Under the pieces are notes generated by a model. It was not told the origin of the DNA. It worked only from the letters and a program-made list of their open reading frames with translations, and ran no database searches. 9,902 nucleotides of DNA. Source: an uncultured candidate division Zixibacteria bacterium. Lineage in GTDB: Bacteria; Zixibacteria; MSB-5A5; GN15; FEB-12. Shown here one piece after another: positions 7,551-9,902 of the stretch. The stretch's first letter is position 1, and every line of letters begins with the position of its first letter. The position numbers were made by a program, and so were the translations under genes. The stretch is taken from contig CAJVYT010000140.1 of the NCBI GenBank assembly GCA_913009765.1, positions 1-9,902 of the forward strand, given 5' to 3'.

Positions 7551-8570
7551 CTAGACTTCTCCGACAATCGTTTGAATAAAAGAATTAAGCTCATCCTTTA
7601 GATCTAATATTTCCCTTACTTCATCACTATCTTGGTCTTTTTGAAGATGCTGTATTTCTTCATACTGAGCTTTTTTAATTGCTGTAATAAGAGCTTTACA
7701 TAGTTCTATTACTCCTGCTTTGCTTAGATCATCAGATGAATCTGGTGAATCAATCACTTTTAATGCTTCTTTGGCGCCTTTCTTTAAAAAAACCTTCTTT
7801 GCTTCTTTATTATTTAAGATACGTGCAACCCATCTAACAGTATTCAATGGATACAACTTTCCATCGATAATCCATTGTGAAAAATCTGATAGGTTAAAAT
7901 TATTTGAAATAATTGCATCTTTAATATTTGGTTTCTGTAATTCCACAAAGCCACTGAATCTAGAATGATCAAATCTACCGTCATCTGGGATAAGCGGTCT
8001 ATAATAAGTTTCCATATCCTTATATGCATTTATATAATTTGTTACTTCATTTTTTTTTCCTCCACAGTAATCTACTAAAGACGAAAAGGGCATATGCTCT
8101 GCAGTTCTTAAATAATGCAAGTACTTTGCTTTTGAATATGGATCCCATGCACGTGGGCCAACTAAATGCGTCTGTAGTCTAATTGAATCTACCTGCTGCA
8201 AGTCCAAATTCTTATAAATAATGCAAGGTATGTAATCCCAATCATTCGAACTAGTATCTTCATCTCTAAATTCTCTATATATAGCCAACCTAGTATTGCC
8301 TTCTACAACTACACATCGCCCATCGTCTTCTTGATTTACTATAATTGGATTGATGATCCCTCTATTCGTTCGAATAGATTCTCTCAAACTATTAAACGTG
8401 GTGCCGCCTTGCCCGCCTTCTTCTCCACTCTCAGCGCCAAGGGCTAGATAAATTTCTTCTGCTTTTGGCTCACCCTTTATATTCTCTATCCACTTTCGTA
8501 TTCTTGGATTATTTAGATCGAGGTCTAAGTCATCAATAGGTAACAATTTATGTTCTGCCTTTGGTAACAT
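7551..8570 (-). CDS. ParB/Srx-fold nuclease-like domain protein 2, 339 aa; first gene of the operon
   Basis: The N-terminal half has the ParB-like elements: LDLNNPRIRKW (about 17-27), GIINPIIVNQ (71-80) and VVVEGNTRLAIYREF (87-101, box II as E90-G91-N92-T93-R94). After these comes RLQTHLVGPRAWDPYSKAKYL (about 131-150; read as RLQTHLVGPR and AWDPYSKAKYL). Compared with ParB-like protein 1 it has an insertion of about 25 residues before the second strand, rich in Glu and Gly (ESGEEGGQGG). The C-terminal half is helical-looking, with an acidic tail (DQDSDEVREILDLKDEL) that could pair as a coiled coil. Two distinct paralogues in one operon suggest a heteromer or two substrates. The ATG has a near-perfect AGGAGG 6 bases upstream and a sigma70-type promoter just beyond, marking this as the start of the main transcript. 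Confidence 0.82.
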   Translation of the reverse strand: MLPKAEHKLLPIDDLDLDLNNPRIRKWIENIKGEPKAEEIYLALGAESGEEGGQGGTTFNSLRESIRTNRGIINPIIVNQEDDGRCVVVEGNTRLAIYREFRDEDTSSNDWDYIPCIIYKNLDLQQVDSIRLQTHLVGPRAWDPYSKAKYLHYLRTAEHMPFSSLVDYCGGKKNEVTNYINAYKDMETYYRPLIPDDGRFDHSRFSGFVELQKPNIKDAIISNNFNLSDFSQWIIDGKLYPLNTVRWVARILNNKEAKKVFLKKGAKEALKVIDSPDSSDDLSKAGVIELCKALITAIKKAQYEEIQHLQKDQDSDEVREILDLKDELNSFIQTIVGEV

Positions 8571-8575
8571 TTATA

Positions 8576-8583
8576 TCCTCCTT
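8576..8583 (-). promoter_or_regulatory. Strong ribosome binding site of the main operon
   Basis: AAGGAGGA lies 6 bases before the ATG at 8570. It is the best Shine-Dalgarno match in the window and fixes the start of ParB-like protein 2. Confidence 0.85.
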
Positions 8584-8591
8584 GTATATGT

Positions 8592-8621
8592 ATAATAATG
8601 CTACAGTAAAATATTTCTCAA
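8592..8621 (-). promoter_or_regulatory. Sigma70-type promoter of the seven-gene operon
   Basis: Reading leftward, the -35 box TTGAGA (8621-8616) matches TTGACA at 5 of 6 positions. The -10 box TATTAT (8597-8592) matches TATAAT at 5 of 6, with an 18-base spacer. Transcription should begin near 8585, giving a leader of about 15 bases with the ribosome binding site. Upstream (8636-8651) is very AT-rich and could act as an UP-like element. No clear operator is visible over it. Confidence 0.7.
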
Positions 8622-8654
8622 ACCGTATCTTCACTTTTAATTATTAATTCATGT

Positions 8655-9182
8655 CTACTTATATGAAAGATCAGATAATAGTCTAATCTTTATAAACTTC
8701 TCTATCGAACCAATATCCTCAGATATGCAAGCTATACGCTTGTCGCTTATTCGAGTAAAACCAAAATAAAGTGTATGAAGATAATCAGAAACTTCCTCAA
8801 CACTACAATATATTTTCTGAGGTTTAGTCAAAAAATACATCAGTTCCCAGGTGTCTCCATTAGACTTTGTCCCCCATATAGATTTTGCTACAGCATTATT
8901 ATGAATCTTTCCAGCCACGCGTGCATAGTAATGGTAATAATTATCATAAACGCACAGTACATGGTCGCCAAACGACATAGCCCCCCAGTTGCGGTTATTG
9001 CTCTTTCCCGGTACAGCGCCCCAAGCATACAAATCTCCATAATCTTTCATAATATTATTTATGGTCGAAGTTTCCTCATCTGATAAATGTGGCTGGATGG
9101 TAGCAAGCGCAACAGGGCTAGAAATAGAACTATCAATATGATTCCGTGCTTCTTGTTTTCCAGCTGTAAAAATAAAGAGCAC
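8655..9182 (-). CDS. PUA-like (EVE/YTH-type) domain protein, 175 aa
   Basis: The central block resembles PUA-fold EVE-type domains. It runs LYAWGAVPGK (51-60), NWGAMSFGDHVLCVYDNYY (65-83), HYYARVAGKIHN, and SIWGTKSNGDTWELMYFL (101-118). The recurring Trp and aromatic residues and the GD-hydrophobic strand are typical of this fold. Related EVE, YTH and McrB N-terminal domains bind modified bases in DNA or RNA, often fused to or beside nucleases and helicases. Here the domain stands alone with short flanks and no nuclease motif. The start is GTG at 9182, with GGAG 8 bases upstream (9194-9191). A TGA two codons before the GTG closes the frame, so no longer form is possible without a frameshift. 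The N-terminus LFIFTAGKQEARNHIDSSI reads as a real protein start, which argues that the overlap lies in the pyrophosphohydrolase tail. The fold call is moderate and from memory of the pattern. Confidence 0.62.
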   Translation of the reverse strand: MLFIFTAGKQEARNHIDSSISSPVALATIQPHLSDEETSTINNIMKDYGDLYAWGAVPGKSNNRNWGAMSFGDHVLCVYDNYYHYYARVAGKIHNNAVAKSIWGTKSNGDTWELMYFLTKPQKIYCSVEEVSDYLHTLYFGFTRISDKRIACISEDIGSIEKFIKIRLLSDLSYK

Positions 9183-9538
9183 TGCTCATACTCCGTATAT
9201 TTGTCTGCCTTTCCTTTGACCTTATCAACTGGATATTTCTTCCTATTTATTTCAATCTTTTTATGTGCCGCTGTAATCAGATTTATATTCAGCTTATCGG
9301 CCAACCGTATGAGATAAATCAACGTATCAGCCAACTCAGTTTCGACTTCATCTAATTTGTCATTAGGCAGTTTGTTACTTTCCACACCAGTGAGCCACTG
9401 AAAGTGTTCAGCAATTTCTGACACTTCAACACTAAGTGCCATGGATAGGTTTTTAGGTGAATGAAACTTGTTCCAGTCTCGTTCTTCAGCGAACCTCCTA
9501 AGCTGTATCTTTAAGTCTTCTAAGCTATCTTCCCTCAT
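9059..9538 (-). CDS. MazG-like (dCTPase/RS21-C6-type) nucleotide pyrophosphohydrolase with abnormal C-terminal extension, 159 aa
   Basis: The all-alpha NTP pyrophosphohydrolase core is clear. RDWNKFHSPKNLSMALSVEVSEIAEHF (split here as RDWNKFHSPKNLSMAL and SVEVSEIAEHF) has the metal ligands E38 and E41. ETELADTLIYLIRLADKL supplies E68 and D71. The order W-x-x-F-H-x-P-x-N-L followed by EHFQWL matches the dCTPase (RS21-C6) branch. These enzymes hydrolyse (d)NTPs, often non-canonical ones, to the monophosphate and pyrophosphate. Family members usually end shortly after KYPVDKVKGKADKYTEY, near residue 117. Here the frame runs on for about 40 residues, including the hydrophobic HGIILIVLFLALLRLL, which is read out of frame through the next gene. 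A single C-to-T change at codon 119 (CAG, 9184-9182) would restore a TAG stop and a one-base overlap with the next GTG. The start overlaps the NYN stop as ATGA. Confidence 0.88.
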   Translation of the reverse strand: MREDSLEDLKIQLRRFAEERDWNKFHSPKNLSMALSVEVSEIAEHFQWLTGVESNKLPNDKLDEVETELADTLIYLIRLADKLNINLITAAHKKIEINRKKYPVDKVKGKADKYTEYEQCSLFLQLENKKHGIILIVLFLALLRLLPSSHIYQMRKLRP

Positions 9539-9831
9539 TTCCCCCGCCCCTTCTTGCCACCCTTCTTCGGTCTTAGCGTAAACCAGTCGTCCGAGATGAT
9601 CTCGTGGAAGTGGTCGGCCTCCTCGATCAGCAGTCTGTGGGTGGTGCGTTTCACCGCGGCGATCTCGACGCGCACGCCCTCGCCCTTTAAGTGACTGACG
9701 AGTTCGATGAAGTCGGAGTCACCGAACATCAAAATAAAAGAGGCAGATTTATTTATCCTGGCGAAAAATGCACCGGCTCCTCGCCGATAAATGACGGTAC
9801 AATTGCTTGATGGCATTTGAAGCTGTCCCAT
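9535..9831 (-). pseudogene. Truncated NYN/LabA-like (PIN-fold) ribonuclease, C-terminal half only
   Basis: Residues 32-80 read FILMFGDSDFIEL, then VSHLKGEGVRVEIAAV and LLIEEADHFHEI. This is the second half of the NYN domain, with the GDSDF acidic motif (D38, D40) on its usual strand. The first half, which should carry the DxxN-type opening strand and catalytic Asp, is missing. Residues 1-31 (MGQLQMPSS...) show no resemblance to it. Base composition changes at the same place: 9541-9730 is about 60% G+C by count, while 9731-9780 is near 40%. The tail RPKKGGKKGRGK is strongly basic. A plausible shortened start is ATG at 9729. NYN proteins are metal-dependent RNases; this fragment is probably inactive as one. 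Its stop overlaps the MazG-like ATG as ATGA, so it may survive as a translated leader for that gene. Confidence 0.6.
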
Positions 9832-9902
9832 ACGGCTAGTCCCTTACCTGTTCCACGCCCGAATCTGAAGAATACCCATAGTGAAACCAGGCCTTAAAAT
9901 TG
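9832..9902. other. Right margin, no intact gene recognised
   Basis: Composition is about 47% G+C, unlike both the operon and the NYN block. On the minus strand, a frame open from 9893 to 9753 (about 46 codons, containing GTGKGLAVWDSF) overlaps the NYN fragment in another frame. It has no start codon I would trust and no recognised family. It could be debris of a gene interrupted when the island formed. Confidence 0.3.

Noticed and set aside
7844..8029. 61-codon minus-strand frame inside ParB-like gene 2
   Set aside because: It is out of frame with a well-supported gene and has no ribosome binding site or recognisable content.
388..8570. Assignment to Dnd, Dpd, BREX or DISARM
   Set aside because: Only shared accessory families (DndB-like, ParB-like, SNF2) are present. 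No cysteine desulfurase/DndC-D-E, DpdA, PglX/PglZ or methyltransferase is encoded in the window.
4667..8570. Plasmid or chromosome partition locus because of the ParB-like proteins
   Set aside because: There is no ParA-type ATPase and I saw no parS-like palindrome. Both proteins have the EGN(S/T)R variant rather than GERR, typical of non-partition members.
8600..8610. LexA-type operator at the main promoter (CTGTAG in the spacer)
   Set aside because: Only one half-site is present, with no correctly spaced CAG partner.
8636..8646. AT-only palindrome TTAATTATTAA as terminator of the PUA/EVE gene
   Set aside because: The arms are only 5 A/T pairs with no U-run in the right place. It is more likely background AT-richness upstream of the promoter.
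9753..9893. 46-codon minus-strand frame containing GTGKGLAVWDSF
   Set aside because: It lacks a start codon and overlaps the NYN fragment in another frame, and I do not recognise a family. It is kept only as possible debris.

Overview
The window is bacterial DNA. Genes are packed tightly on one strand, with Shine-Dalgarno sites, ATGA start/stop overlaps and a sigma70-type promoter. All genes supported here lie on the minus strand, so transcription runs right to left. No rRNA, tRNA, integrase, transposase or CRISPR array is visible, and the species cannot be named from the sequence. By eye, the main block (about 390-9530) is roughly one third G+C. The left margin (about 270-360) is near 50% G+C, and a short block on the right (about 9541-9730) is near 60%. 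This suggests an AT-rich accessory island set in, or patched with, DNA of other origin.

In transcription order, the right end holds a truncated NYN/PIN-like ribonuclease fragment (9535-9831) that breaks off abruptly. It overlaps by ATGA a MazG-like (dCTPase-type) nucleotide pyrophosphohydrolase (9059-9538). That gene in turn overlaps by 124 bases a PUA/EVE-like protein (8655-9182), apparently after loss of the pyrophosphohydrolase stop codon.

A clear promoter (8592-8621) and a strong ribosome binding site then open the main operon of seven genes: ParB-like protein 2 (7551-8570), a small PD-(D/E)XK nuclease-like protein (7149-7547), an SNF2-type helicase (5646-7124), ParB-like protein 1 (4667-5653), a DndB/DGQHR-family protein (3568-4599), a radical SAM enzyme (1992-3566) and a GHKL/HSP90-like ATPase (388-1995). 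Gaps are short or negative except for one of 67 bases before the DGQHR gene, which may hold an internal promoter. After the operon comes a stem-loop and a more GC-rich noncoding patch, then the start of a HIT-family hydrolase cut by the left window edge (1-158).

The gene set resembles DNA modification/restriction systems in style: a DndB-like protein, ParB-like proteins, an SNF2 helicase, a GHKL ATPase and a nuclease. It lacks the hallmark genes of those I know: no DndA/C/D/E, no DpdA transglycosylase, no PglX/PglZ and no DNA methyltransferase. The radical SAM enzyme is the only obvious candidate for new chemistry. My working inference is a little-described or undescribed defence or nucleic-acid modification system. 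The ParB/DGQHR/radical SAM proteins would be the marking arm, and the helicase, nuclease and GHKL ATPase the sensing or restriction arm. A nucleotide-handling cassette (MazG, PUA/EVE, perhaps HIT) flanks it. Domain assignments are mostly firm; the system-level role is inference.
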